Assembly: GCA_020072965.1 (NCBI GenBank)
Contig: JAIQFY010000019.1
Span: forward strand, 1-64,000
Length of the DNA stretch: 64,000 bases
Direction of reading: 5' to 3'
DNA from: Terriglobia bacterium
GTDB lineage: Bacteria; Acidobacteriota; Terriglobia; JAIQFV01
The stretch's first letter is position 1; every line of letters begins with the position of its first letter. The notes beneath the pieces were generated by a model. It was not told the DNA's origin. It did no database searches and saw only the letters and a program-made list of their open reading frames with translations. The position numbers and the translations under genes are program-made. This document shows, piece after piece, positions 20,301 to 27,526 of the stretch.

Positions 20301-23300
20301 GGAGGCTTTCCCGCTGACTCCCAACGGCAAGGTGGACCGCCGCGCGTTGCCCGAACCCGAGGGTCCGCGCCTCGCCGCAGGTCAGGACTTCATCGCTCCC
20401 CGCAATCCTGCGGAGGAAATGCTGGCCGGACTCTGGGCCGAGGTGCTCGACATTGAGCGCGTCGGCATTCACGACAACTTCTTTGATCTCGGCGGCCATT
20501 CTCTTTTGGCGACGCGAGTGATTTCGCGAATCCGTGAGCTCATGCAGGTTGACCTGCCTCTGCAGCGCCTGTTTGAGTTTCCCACGGTCGCTGGGCTGGT
20601 GGAGTGCATCGAAGCGGCACGCCGCGGCGGTCCGGTCCGACCCACCCTCCCGCTCCAAGCAGTCCCCCGCAATCAGAATCTTCCCCTGTCGTTTGCGCAG
20701 CAACGGTTGTGGTTCTTAGAACAGTTGGAGCCGGGCAGTGCAGGCTACAACATTCCCATGGCGGTGCAACTGAACGGGCCGTTGAACGTGCAGTCTTTGG
20801 AACGGAGTCTGAACTCTGTCGCGCAACGGCACGAGGTCTTGCGGACGCACTTTGAGACGCGGGATGGTGAGCCCGTCCAAGAGGTGGAGGCCGCCTGTGA
20901 GGTGACGCTTCCCGTGGTAGATCTGAAAGGACTGGAAGCAGGACAGCGGAAGACAGAGTTCCAGCGGCTGGCCCTGGAAGAGTCACAGAAACCATTTGAT
21001 CTGCACCATGCTCCCCTGTGGCGCGCCAAGCTGGTCCGTCTGGGCGAGGCTGAGCATGTCCTGCTGCTGACCCAGCACCACATTGTGTCCGACGGTTGGT
21101 CGATCGATGTGCTCTCCCATGAGTTAGGGGTGCTCTACGAGGCCTTCTGCTCCAATAAGTCCTCTCCACTGCCTGATCTCTCGCTCCAGTATGCTGATTT
21201 TGCCGTGTGGCAGCGGCAATGGCTGCAGGGGGAAGTGTTGGAGTCACAGTTGGCGTACTGGAAGCGGCAGTTGGCGGGGGCTCCCGCTCTTCTGGAGCTG
21301 CCGACGGACCGGCCCCGTCCGCCCGTTCAGACCTTCGTTGGTGCGGTGGCCACACTGGACCTTCCCAAGGCATTGTCCGAGCAGCTTCGGAGCCTCGCGC
21401 GCAGCGAAGGCGTCACGCTGTTCATGCTCCTGCTGGCGGCCTTCCAGACCCTGCTCCACCGCTTCAGCCGCCAGGAAGATGTGGTGGTGGGCTCCCCCAT
21501 TGCCAATCGCAACCGGGCGGAGATCGAGCCACTGATCGGCTTCTTCGTCAACACTCTGGCGTTGCGCACCGATCTGTCCGGCCGCCCGACCTTCCGCGAA
21601 CTCCTGGCACGGGTGCGTGCAGTCGCCCTGGGGGCCTATTCCCATCAGGATCTGCCTTTTGAAAAACTCGTCGAAGAGCTTCGGCCTGAGCGCAGCTTGA
21701 GTTACTCACCCTTGTTCCAGGTCGCCTTTGCTTTGGAGAATGCTCAAGCTTCCCCGCTCGAGTTGGCTGGACTGACGCTCACCCCGTTGCAGGTTGAGTG
21801 GAAGAACTCCAAATTTGATCTCACGGTGTTCATGCATGAGAGCCCCGAGGGACTGCGAGGCGGAGCGGAATACAATACCGATCTTTTCGACACCTCCACA
21901 ATCGAGCGAATGCTGTCGCACTTCCAGACTCTCCTGGAGGGGATAGTGGCCGATCCCACGCAGCCGATTGCCACCTTACCCTTGCTGACCGGGGCTGGAC
22001 GCCTGCAGTTGCTCGTGGAGTGGAATCAGACCGCTACTGAGTATCCGAGAAATCGCTGTGCTCATGAGCTGTTCGAAGCGCAGGTGGAGCGGACCCCGGA
22101 GTCATTGGCTGTGAAGTTCGGAGAACAACAGCTGACTTATAGGGCGCTGAACCAGCGCGCCAATCAACTGGCCCGTCATTTGAAGCAGTGCGGAGTGGGC
22201 CCCAATGTGTTGGTAGGGATCTGCACGGAGCGCTCCCCGGAGATGGTCGTAGGCATTCTGGGCATCCTCAAAGCGGGCGGAGCATATGTCCCCCTGGATC
22301 CTGCTTATCCGAGAGAACGGCTGGCGTTCATGCTGGAGGAAACGCGGACCCCTGTGCTGTTGACACAGCAGCGATTGTGCTCACTGATCCCGCCGCTCGG
22401 GATGAAGATCCTCTGTTTGGACACAGACTGGGACTCCGTCGCCGGCGAGAGTGAAGAGAATCTCGAATGCGGGGTGACGGCGGAGCACCTGGCATATGTG
22501 ATTTATACTTCCGGATCCACGGGTCGTCCCAAGGGGGTCATGATTCAAAACTCCGGGCTGGCAAACCTGCTGAACTGGCATCAGCGCGAATATGCGGTCA
22601 CCCCGGATGACCGGGCCACCCTTCTGGCGAGCCCGGCTTTCGACGCCTCGGTGTGGGAGTTGTGGCCGTATCTCACGGCGGGCGCGAGCATTCATATCGC
22701 CGATGATGAAACCCGCCTGACCGCGCCCAAACTCGTCCAATGGCTGACAGACGAAAGAATCACTATCACCTTCTTGCCGACACCGCTGGCCGAAGTCGTG
22801 CTTCAGATCCCGTGGCCCTCGAATTCGCCCTTGCGCGCGCTGTTGACCGGCGGAGATCAACTCCGCCAACGCCCTGAGCGGTCCCTTCCCTTCGGGTTGT
22901 TCAATCATTATGGCCCGACCGAGAACACGGTTGTGACCACCTGGGGTCGAGTGGAACCGGGACAGAAAACCGACTCCCCTCCTCCGATAGGCCGGCCGAT
23001 CGCCAATACCCGGGTTTATCTACTCGACGCTTCTTTGAATCCGGTCCCCGTCGGGGTGCCAGGGGAGATGTATGTCGGCGGGGAGGGCCTGTCCTGCGGA
23101 TATTTGAACCGACCGGACTTGACCAAGGAGATGTTTTTGCCCGATCCCTTCAGTGCTGATCCGTCTTCCCGCCTCTATAAGACCGGCGATCTGGCGCGGC
23201 ATCTCCCCGACGGCAACATTGAATTTCTCGGCCGCGTCGATCAGCAAGTGAAGATTCGAGGGTTTCGCATCGAGTTGGGTGAGATCGAGACAGTGTTGCG

Positions 23301-23880
23301 GCAGCACGACCGGATCGCAGAAGCCGTGGTGGTTGCACGAGAGGATAAAACGGGGGAGAAGCGCCTGGTCGGTTATGTCGTGTCCAAGGGACCGGAGGCG
23401 CCAAGTTTCGGGGAGTTGAGAACCCTCTTGAAATCGAAACTGCCGGACTACATGATTCCCTCCAGCTTCATGCTGCTGGAGACTCTGCCGCTGACCCCCA
23501 ATGGCAAGGTCGACCGCCGCGCTCTGCCAGCGCCGGAAAGCGCACAACTGGACAGCAGTCAACACTACATCGCACCACGCACGCCGCTGGAAAGGGCCCT
23601 GGCGGAGATCTGGGCGGAGGCACTGGGGCTGGATCAGGTTGGAATCCATGATAACTTCTTTAATCTTGGCGGCCATTCTCTGCTGTCCATGAAGGTGGTC
23701 TACGAAGTGGAAAAGCGCATCGGACTGCACATCAACCCGAGGCAAATGATTTTCGAGACCGTGGAACAAATTGCAGCCGCCTGTGAATCAATGAAAAGGC
23801 AGACGCCGGAAGTGCAGGCAGAAGGATTCAAGGACAGGCTGCTGGGCGCTCTCAAGGGGGCTTTCTCACGGGGTGACTAA
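17362..23880 (+). CDS. NRPS bimodule: C-A(Val)-PCP-C-A(Leu)-PCP, no release domain
   Basis: 2172 residues, last synthetase of the operon. First module: C with HHIVSDGWS near 176, A with YTSGSTGRPKG near 654 and pocket D-A-F-W-L-G-G-T-F-K (valine type), carrier LGGHSLLATR near 1047. Second module: C with HHIVSDGWS near 1239, A near 1716 with pocket D-A-W-F-L-G-H-V-V-K, closest to the leucine code D-A-W-F-L-G-N-V-V-K, carrier LGGHSLLSMK near 2104. About 65 residues after the last carrier serine the protein ends. There is no thioesterase, reductase, terminal condensation or epimerase domain. The second condensation domain is a mosaic: its first half matches the first C domain of this protein and its second half matches the C domain of the preceding protein. 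Release must occur in trans; the hydrolases downstream are candidates. Confidence 0.94.
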   Translation: MSGPSKRSFEFSEEKLALLKALAREEGLEDSLAGRIPPRGKVGPAPLSFAQERLWFLEQLEPGSPVYNVSMRLRLLGPLQVEALTRSLNSIVQRHDILRTHFESRDGEQTQVVEAGCEVTLPVVDLEGLEAGQREAEFERLALEEAQKPFNLGCAPLWRVSLVRLGKAEHVLLLTQHHIVSDGWSLGVFFHELEANYEAFCSSRPSPLPALSLQYAAYAEWQRQWLQGEFLEEQLAYWKHQLAGAPAVLELPMDRPRPAVQSFQGTVRGRLLSPALLQGLKALSQRQGVTLFMTLLAAFETLLSRYTGQSDIVVGSPIANRHRPEIEPLIGFFVNTLVLRTDLSGDPSFEQLLGRVREVALGAYAHQDLPFEKLVEELRPERVLSHNPLVQVMFALQNAPPPPLQLGDLKMRLEAGSSGTAKFDLTLFLLEQENGLQTDIEYNTDLFDEATIEGWLLHWETLLEGVVAHPEYRLSQLPLLSGDERQQVLVDWNQTVSGYPRDKCVQQLFESQVEQTPDAVAVVSGDEQWTYRELNRRANQLAHYLKKSGVGVEVPVAMCLERSLDMVVSTLAILKAGGAYVPLDSDYPRERLEFMLKDTGSPVLLTQSALLEKLPSDQARVVCIDTDRPLIARESRENPNCETGPRNLAYVIYTSGSTGRPKGVMVEHRSVVRLVKETNYAHFGPNEVFLQLATISFDASTFELWGALLNGARLALMPEQTPSLEELGRAIRQFGVTTLWLTAGLFHLMVERRLEDLKPLRQLLAGGDVLSPPHVRKVIQGLEECTLINGYGPTENTTFTCCNVMRPGDHIADTVPIGRPISNTQVYLLDPHFQPVPIGVPGELCIGGDGLARGYLNQPELTAEKFIPNPFSSEPGARLYRTGDLVRYRRSGAIEFLGRGDLQVKIRGFRIELGEIETVLRQYEGVADAVVVAREEKAGDKRLVAYIVAKGKTQPGFDELRHFLKAKLPDYMVPSSFVLLEAFPLTPNGKVDRRALPEPEGPRLAAGQDFIAPRNPAEEMLAGLWAEVLDIERVGIHDNFFDLGGHSLLATRVISRIRELMQVDLPLQRLFEFPTVAGLVECIEAARRGGPVRPTLPLQAVPRNQNLPLSFAQQRLWFLEQLEPGSAGYNIPMAVQLNGPLNVQSLERSLNSVAQRHEVLRTHFETRDGEPVQEVEAACEVTLPVVDLKGLEAGQRKTEFQRLALEESQKPFDLHHAPLWRAKLVRLGEAEHVLLLTQHHIVSDGWSIDVLSHELGVLYEAFCSNKSSPLPDLSLQYADFAVWQRQWLQGEVLESQLAYWKRQLAGAPALLELPTDRPRPPVQTFVGAVATLDLPKALSEQLRSLARSEGVTLFMLLLAAFQTLLHRFSRQEDVVVGSPIANRNRAEIEPLIGFFVNTLALRTDLSGRPTFRELLARVRAVALGAYSHQDLPFEKLVEELRPERSLSYSPLFQVAFALENAQASPLELAGLTLTPLQVEWKNSKFDLTVFMHESPEGLRGGAEYNTDLFDTSTIERMLSHFQTLLEGIVADPTQPIATLPLLTGAGRLQLLVEWNQTATEYPRNRCAHELFEAQVERTPESLAVKFGEQQLTYRALNQRANQLARHLKQCGVGPNVLVGICTERSPEMVVGILGILKAGGAYVPLDPAYPRERLAFMLEETRTPVLLTQQRLCSLIPPLGMKILCLDTDWDSVAGESEENLECGVTAEHLAYVIYTSGSTGRPKGVMIQNSGLANLLNWHQREYAVTPDDRATLLASPAFDASVWELWPYLTAGASIHIADDETRLTAPKLVQWLTDERITITFLPTPLAEVVLQIPWPSNSPLRALLTGGDQLRQRPERSLPFGLFNHYGPTENTVVTTWGRVEPGQKTDSPPPIGRPIANTRVYLLDASLNPVPVGVPGEMYVGGEGLSCGYLNRPDLTKEMFLPDPFSADPSSRLYKTGDLARHLPDGNIEFLGRVDQQVKIRGFRIELGEIETVLRQHDRIAEAVVVAREDKTGEKRLVGYVVSKGPEAPSFGELRTLLKSKLPDYMIPSSFMLLETLPLTPNGKVDRRALPAPESAQLDSSQHYIAPRTPLERALAEIWAEALGLDQVGIHDNFFNLGGHSLLSMKVVYEVEKRIGLHINPRQMIFETVEQIAAACESMKRQTPEVQAEGFKDRLLGALKGAFSRGD

Positions 23881-24002
23881 GTAAAATGACCAACATTAGA
23901 AGGAGGCCCCGCCGCCTCCACTCGTCATTCCGTTTGCCTCAGGCCTCGATTCTTACTTATGATATCGAGCTCCAAGTCTGACCGCCTTGAGGCTGTCCAA
24001 CC

Positions 24003-24803
24003 ATGCAACCTCTTTTTTTTGGAAAACCGGACAAGCCGCTCTTTGGCATCTACCATCCCCCGTTGACGCGAGCGGACCGCGGTACAGGAGTCGTTCTTTG
24101 CAGCACCTTCGGGAGTGAGTACCTCAATTCACATCGCGCCCTTCGACAGTTCGCTGTCCGACTCTCCCGGGTCGGATTCCATGCCCTCCGTTTTGATTAT
24201 TACGGCAGCGGCGACTCGGGAGGGAACAGCGATGAGGGGGATGTGGATCAATGGAAGAAGGACATTTCATTTGCCATCGAAGAGCTGAAGAACAGGGCCG
24301 GTCTCTCAAACGTCTCACTTGTCGGCCTGCGGGTGGGCGCCACACTAGCGACTATGGTGGCCGGCGAGCGAAACGATGTGGAGAGCCTGATGCTCTGGGA
24401 ACCCGTCCTCAACACCAGGGGATACATCGAGGAATTGGGGATCCAGCACAGAGACTGGCTGGGTGAGCAATTGTTTTCGGAATTGAACTTGTCCCACCAA
24501 AAGGATGGGGGGGTCGAAATAATCGGGTTCCCCTTGACGAACCGGTTTCGGCTGGGCCTTGAATCCATTGACTTGCTGTCCCTTGAAAGGTGCGCGGCTA
24601 AACATGTTTTGATTGTGCGAAGCTCGAACGGCGCCAAGGATCAATCCTTTGTTGGCCGATTGGAAGAACTGGGCGCTTCCCCTAATTATATGGAAATTGC
24701 CACACAGAACCGATGGCTTCAAAGAGAAGGGATCGATCAAGTCGTCGTGCCGAATGAAGTATTGGATGCCATGATTCTGTGGATGACGGAAATCCACGTA
24801 TGA
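24003..24803 (+). CDS. Alpha/beta-hydrolase-fold protein lacking a Ser nucleophile
   Basis: 266 residues, ATG at 24003, 122 bases after the last NRPS gene. The fold is recognisable: an N-terminal sheet region, FDYYGSGDSGG near 64-74, then the position of the nucleophile elbow as VGLRVGATLA near 107-116. The elbow reads G-L-R-V-G, so Arg110 stands where Ser is expected. I see no C-terminal Asp-His pair either. This resembles one of the two hydrolase-like proteins that accompany exosortase systems, but no exosortase gene is present here. It may be a non-catalytic partner or a lyase-like variant. The stop overlaps the ATG of the next, better conserved hydrolase, so the two proteins are likely to be made together and may act as a pair on the NRPS product. 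Confidence 0.8.
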   Translation: MQPLFFGKPDKPLFGIYHPPLTRADRGTGVVLCSTFGSEYLNSHRALRQFAVRLSRVGFHALRFDYYGSGDSGGNSDEGDVDQWKKDISFAIEELKNRAGLSNVSLVGLRVGATLATMVAGERNDVESLMLWEPVLNTRGYIEELGIQHRDWLGEQLFSELNLSHQKDGGVEIIGFPLTNRFRLGLESIDLLSLERCAAKHVLIVRSSNGAKDQSFVGRLEELGASPNYMEIATQNRWLQREGIDQVVVPNEVLDAMILWMTEIHV

Positions 24804-25738
24804 AAGAGAGTGCTGTTCTTTTTGGAGATCACAACAACCTGGTTGGGGTCATAACCGACCCCGGTCCCGCCCCACCTCCCCAACAACCGACCGCCGTTCT
24901 CCTCCTCAACGCAGGTTTCGTTCACCGGGTGGGCCCTGCCCGCATTCACACCAAGATGGCGCGGCGCCTGGCTGAAGCGGGCTTCCCTGTTTTGCGGTTC
25001 GATTTCTCGGGCATCGGGGACAGTGAGGCCAGGAAGGATGCGTTGCCGTATGAGGTCAGCACCATCCATGAAGCCCGGGAAGCCATGGATCTCATGAGTG
25101 CGGCCAAGGGGGTCAGCCGATTCGTCCTGGTGGGAATCTGCTCGGGGGCGAGCAATTCCCTTCGCATTGCCCTCTCTGATCCTCGAGTCGTGGGCGCGGT
25201 TCCCATTGAAAGCTACCCCTTCAGCACGACGGGATACATTGTGAGCACCTATGTCCGGCGATTTTTCCGCTGGCGCATGTGGTGGAACCTTCTGACCGGG
25301 AAGTTACATCCCCGGAAGTCGCTGCAATCTCTTGCAGGCATGATCTTCTCCAAAGTCAAGCCGGGCCGTGAGGAGACGACCCCGGCGTGGCAACCCCCGT
25401 CACCAAAAGAGATTATCGCGGATCTTCGGACCCTGGTTCGGCGCGGCGTCCGACTCTGCTTCATCAACTCCGGGTTAGGCCCCGCTCATTATTACTACCA
25501 CTCCCGCCTGCAGCGTGAAGTCGAAGCTTTCAGTCATCCGGGTGAAGTTCGAGTCTTATCGTTCGACGAGACCGATCACACCTTTACTCCCCTCTCTCAG
25601 CAGGAGCTGTTAATCAAGACGATTTGCGACTGGACTTATGACAACTTCGCTGAAGGGAAGGGGATTTCGGGCCAAGGAGTGGCCATTGAGGAATCGGGCA
25701 TCAATACGCCCTTAAGGGCGCCACAATCGCGTCTATAA
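24800..25738 (+). CDS. Alpha/beta hydrolase with Cys nucleophile elbow; candidate release enzyme
   Basis: 312 residues from the ATG at 24800, which overlaps the previous stop (ATGA). An in-frame GTG at 24779 is less likely. FDFSGIGDSEA near 68-77 is the oxyanion-side motif. The elbow reads G-I-C-S-G-A (Cys114), and a C-terminal ETDHTF (Asp259/His260) completes a possible Cys-His-Asp triad. Cys elbows are known in dienelactone hydrolases and in one class of exosortase-associated hydrolases. As the synthetases carry no thioesterase, I infer that this protein may hydrolyse or cyclise the peptide from the last carrier domain. No signal peptide, so it should be cytoplasmic. It closes the biosynthetic operon; the next gene lies 224 bases on. 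Confidence 0.82.
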   Translation: MKESAVLFGDHNNLVGVITDPGPAPPPQQPTAVLLLNAGFVHRVGPARIHTKMARRLAEAGFPVLRFDFSGIGDSEARKDALPYEVSTIHEAREAMDLMSAAKGVSRFVLVGICSGASNSLRIALSDPRVVGAVPIESYPFSTTGYIVSTYVRRFFRWRMWWNLLTGKLHPRKSLQSLAGMIFSKVKPGREETTPAWQPPSPKEIIADLRTLVRRGVRLCFINSGLGPAHYYYHSRLQREVEAFSHPGEVRVLSFDETDHTFTPLSQQELLIKTICDWTYDNFAEGKGISGQGVAIEESGINTPLRAPQSRL

Positions 25739-25816
25739 TTGGGGCGACCCGAAAATCGGACAAGATGGCTCACTTATTTCCGTGAGGTGTTTGTCCGCAA
25801 TCGACAAAAATACTTG

Positions 25817-25857
25817 ATGATCCGCCACATATGATGGCGGACGCCTCGGCGGATCAT
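25817..25857. repeat. Nested palindrome, TGATCCGCC type
   Basis: Outer arms TGATCCGCC and GGCGGATCA enclose a second CCGCC/GGCGG pairing. A related GATCCGCCGGAAGTGATGGCGG sequence, split here as GATCCGCCGG and TGATGGCGG, lies near 27230. It follows the biosynthetic operon and could act in transcription termination, though it has no T-run. Confidence 0.55.
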
Positions 25858-25962
25858 CGGGGTTAACAAAACCTAGGTTGTATTCATCTGGTCAAAGCGC
25901 AACTCGCAGCCTTATGACGTGAGGACGCGGCGCACAGACCCCTTTCTGTCAAACCGAACACG

Positions 25963-27141
25963 ATGTCGATTCCAAAATCCCCACACAAAATTCTGACGCT
26001 CTTTGGAACCCGGCCTGAGGTCATCAAGCTGGCGCCGGTGATTCGGGAACTCGAGGGCCGCCCTCAAATATTTCGCACAATCAACGTGGCTTCCGGGCAG
26101 CATGCGGAACTGTTCCATCCCTTCGTCCGTCTGTTTGACATCCGGATCGATCATAACCTGGAGATCATGCGGGAGAATCAGACGCCCAATCAGGTGTGCG
26201 CGCGGGTTCTCAGTGAGTTTGAACCCATCCTGGCCCAACAAGAACCAGACCTTCTTCTCGTCCAGGGAGACACGACCACCGCCATGGCAGGGGCCCTGAC
26301 GGCATTCCATCGACGCATTCCAGTGGGCCATGTCGAAGCGGGCTTAAGGTCAGGAAATGTGCTCAGTCCTTATCCCGAAGAGATGAACCGGCGCCTCATC
26401 ACGCGCCTGGCTACCTACCACTTCGCGGCGACCGAGCACAATCGAGAGACGTTGCTCCAGGAAGGGATTGCCGCAGATTCTATCTTCGTCACCGGGAATC
26501 CGGTTGTTGATTCTTTGAACGCCATCCTCGCGCGTAAGCCACGGCTGCCCCGGATCGAAGAAATACTGTCCTCGACCAGCGGGATGAAACGTATCGTCCT
26601 CACGACACACCGCCGCGAAAGCTTCGGAGAGATCATGGAGGGAAATCTCAGGGTGCTGCGGCGGTTCGTCGAACGGCACGATGGAGTGGCGCTGATCTTT
26701 CCTGTGCATCTGAACCCCGCCGTGGTTGAGAAAGCAAAGTCGATCCTGTCGGAACATCCGAGGATCCATCTGACCTCTCCGCTTGGTTACGAGGAGTTTG
26801 TCTTTCTGCTGTCTCAGGCATGGTTGATCGTTTCAGATTCCGGCGGAGTACAGGAGGAGGCGCCGACCCTGGGCAAGCCGCTGCTCATTCTGCGGGAGAA
26901 TACGGAGCGTCCCGAGGCGATCCAGTCGGGAGTGGCACGTCTGGTGGGAGGCGACCCCCTCCGCCTCGAGGAAATGCTGGAAGAGGCGATCGGGGATGAA
27001 AGTTGGATCACAAAGGTTGGGAAGACCGAAAACCCCTTTGGCTGCGGAGACAGCGGGAAGCGCATCTGTCAAATACTGGAAAGCTTGGTGACGGGCCCGG
27101 CTTGGAAGGGACACGGACGAACACAGACGAACGCGGATTGA
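25963..27141 (+). CDS. wecB: UDP-N-acetylglucosamine 2-epimerase (non-hydrolysing)
   Basis: 392 residues, ATG 25963; no strong ribosome binding site is seen. Interconverts UDP-GlcNAc and UDP-ManNAc in the cytoplasm for surface polysaccharide synthesis. Motifs: GTRPEVIKLAPV at 14-25, QGDTTTAMAGALTAF near 104, GHVEAGLRSG near 124, THRRESFGE near 211, and the UDP-binding SDSGGVQEEAPTLGKPLL near 290, followed by RENTERPEA. All are where the family has them, and the length is normal. It stands alone after the NRPS locus, with a repeat-filled gap on either side, so a role with the peptide is not supported. Confidence 0.93.
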   Translation: MSIPKSPHKILTLFGTRPEVIKLAPVIRELEGRPQIFRTINVASGQHAELFHPFVRLFDIRIDHNLEIMRENQTPNQVCARVLSEFEPILAQQEPDLLLVQGDTTTAMAGALTAFHRRIPVGHVEAGLRSGNVLSPYPEEMNRRLITRLATYHFAATEHNRETLLQEGIAADSIFVTGNPVVDSLNAILARKPRLPRIEEILSSTSGMKRIVLTTHRRESFGEIMEGNLRVLRRFVERHDGVALIFPVHLNPAVVEKAKSILSEHPRIHLTSPLGYEEFVFLLSQAWLIVSDSGGVQEEAPTLGKPLLILRENTERPEAIQSGVARLVGGDPLRLEEMLEEAIGDESWITKVGKTENPFGCGDSGKRICQILESLVTGPAWKGHGRTQTNAD

Positions 27142-27526
27142 GCAGGGGGTTCAAGGGTTTGCTTTGGTAGCCCCGGTGAGCGTTTTTCTCACCGGGGGCT
27201 TTTGTCAGCATTCACGCAATTAACCCCGGTGATCCGCCGGAAGTGATGGCGGGCACTGGAGCTGTTTTATGTCGCCCGCCATGGCGGGCTAATTTGTCAG
27301 AGGGGGACACCTTTCCTGGGGCTTACGCCCCAGGCCATCCGCCTGCGGCGGACCGCTGCGCGGCTTAAAAAACCTTTCAACTTCGCACTTCAAGGGGGTT
27401 TTTCTCAGCATTCACGCAAAAAACCCCGGTGAGAAAAACGCTCACCGGGGCTACCAAACCTTGACGACTTCAAAATTCTTGCTTGAAAAACACTCAACCG
27501 CAAAGCCGGTGTACAAGAACTTCTTC
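27142..27526. repeat. Gap with inverted pair of family B palindromes
   Basis: Two hairpins in opposite orientation lie at about 27164-27201 and 27420-27457. The first is TTTGGTAGCCCCGGTGAG, a short loop and CTCACCGGGG; the second is its mirror, ending CACCGGGGCTACCAAA. Between them are a GATCCGCCGG-type palindrome near 27228 and the Cys-free, GC-rich text of another palindrome near 27320 (GGGGCTTACGCCCC). The gap separates two convergent genes, so these hairpins may act as terminators. No gene is seen. Confidence 0.7.

Noticed and set aside
17362-23880. Epimerisation domain in the last NRPS
   Set aside because: The sequence after each carrier passes directly into the next condensation domain or to the end; no E-domain motifs appear.
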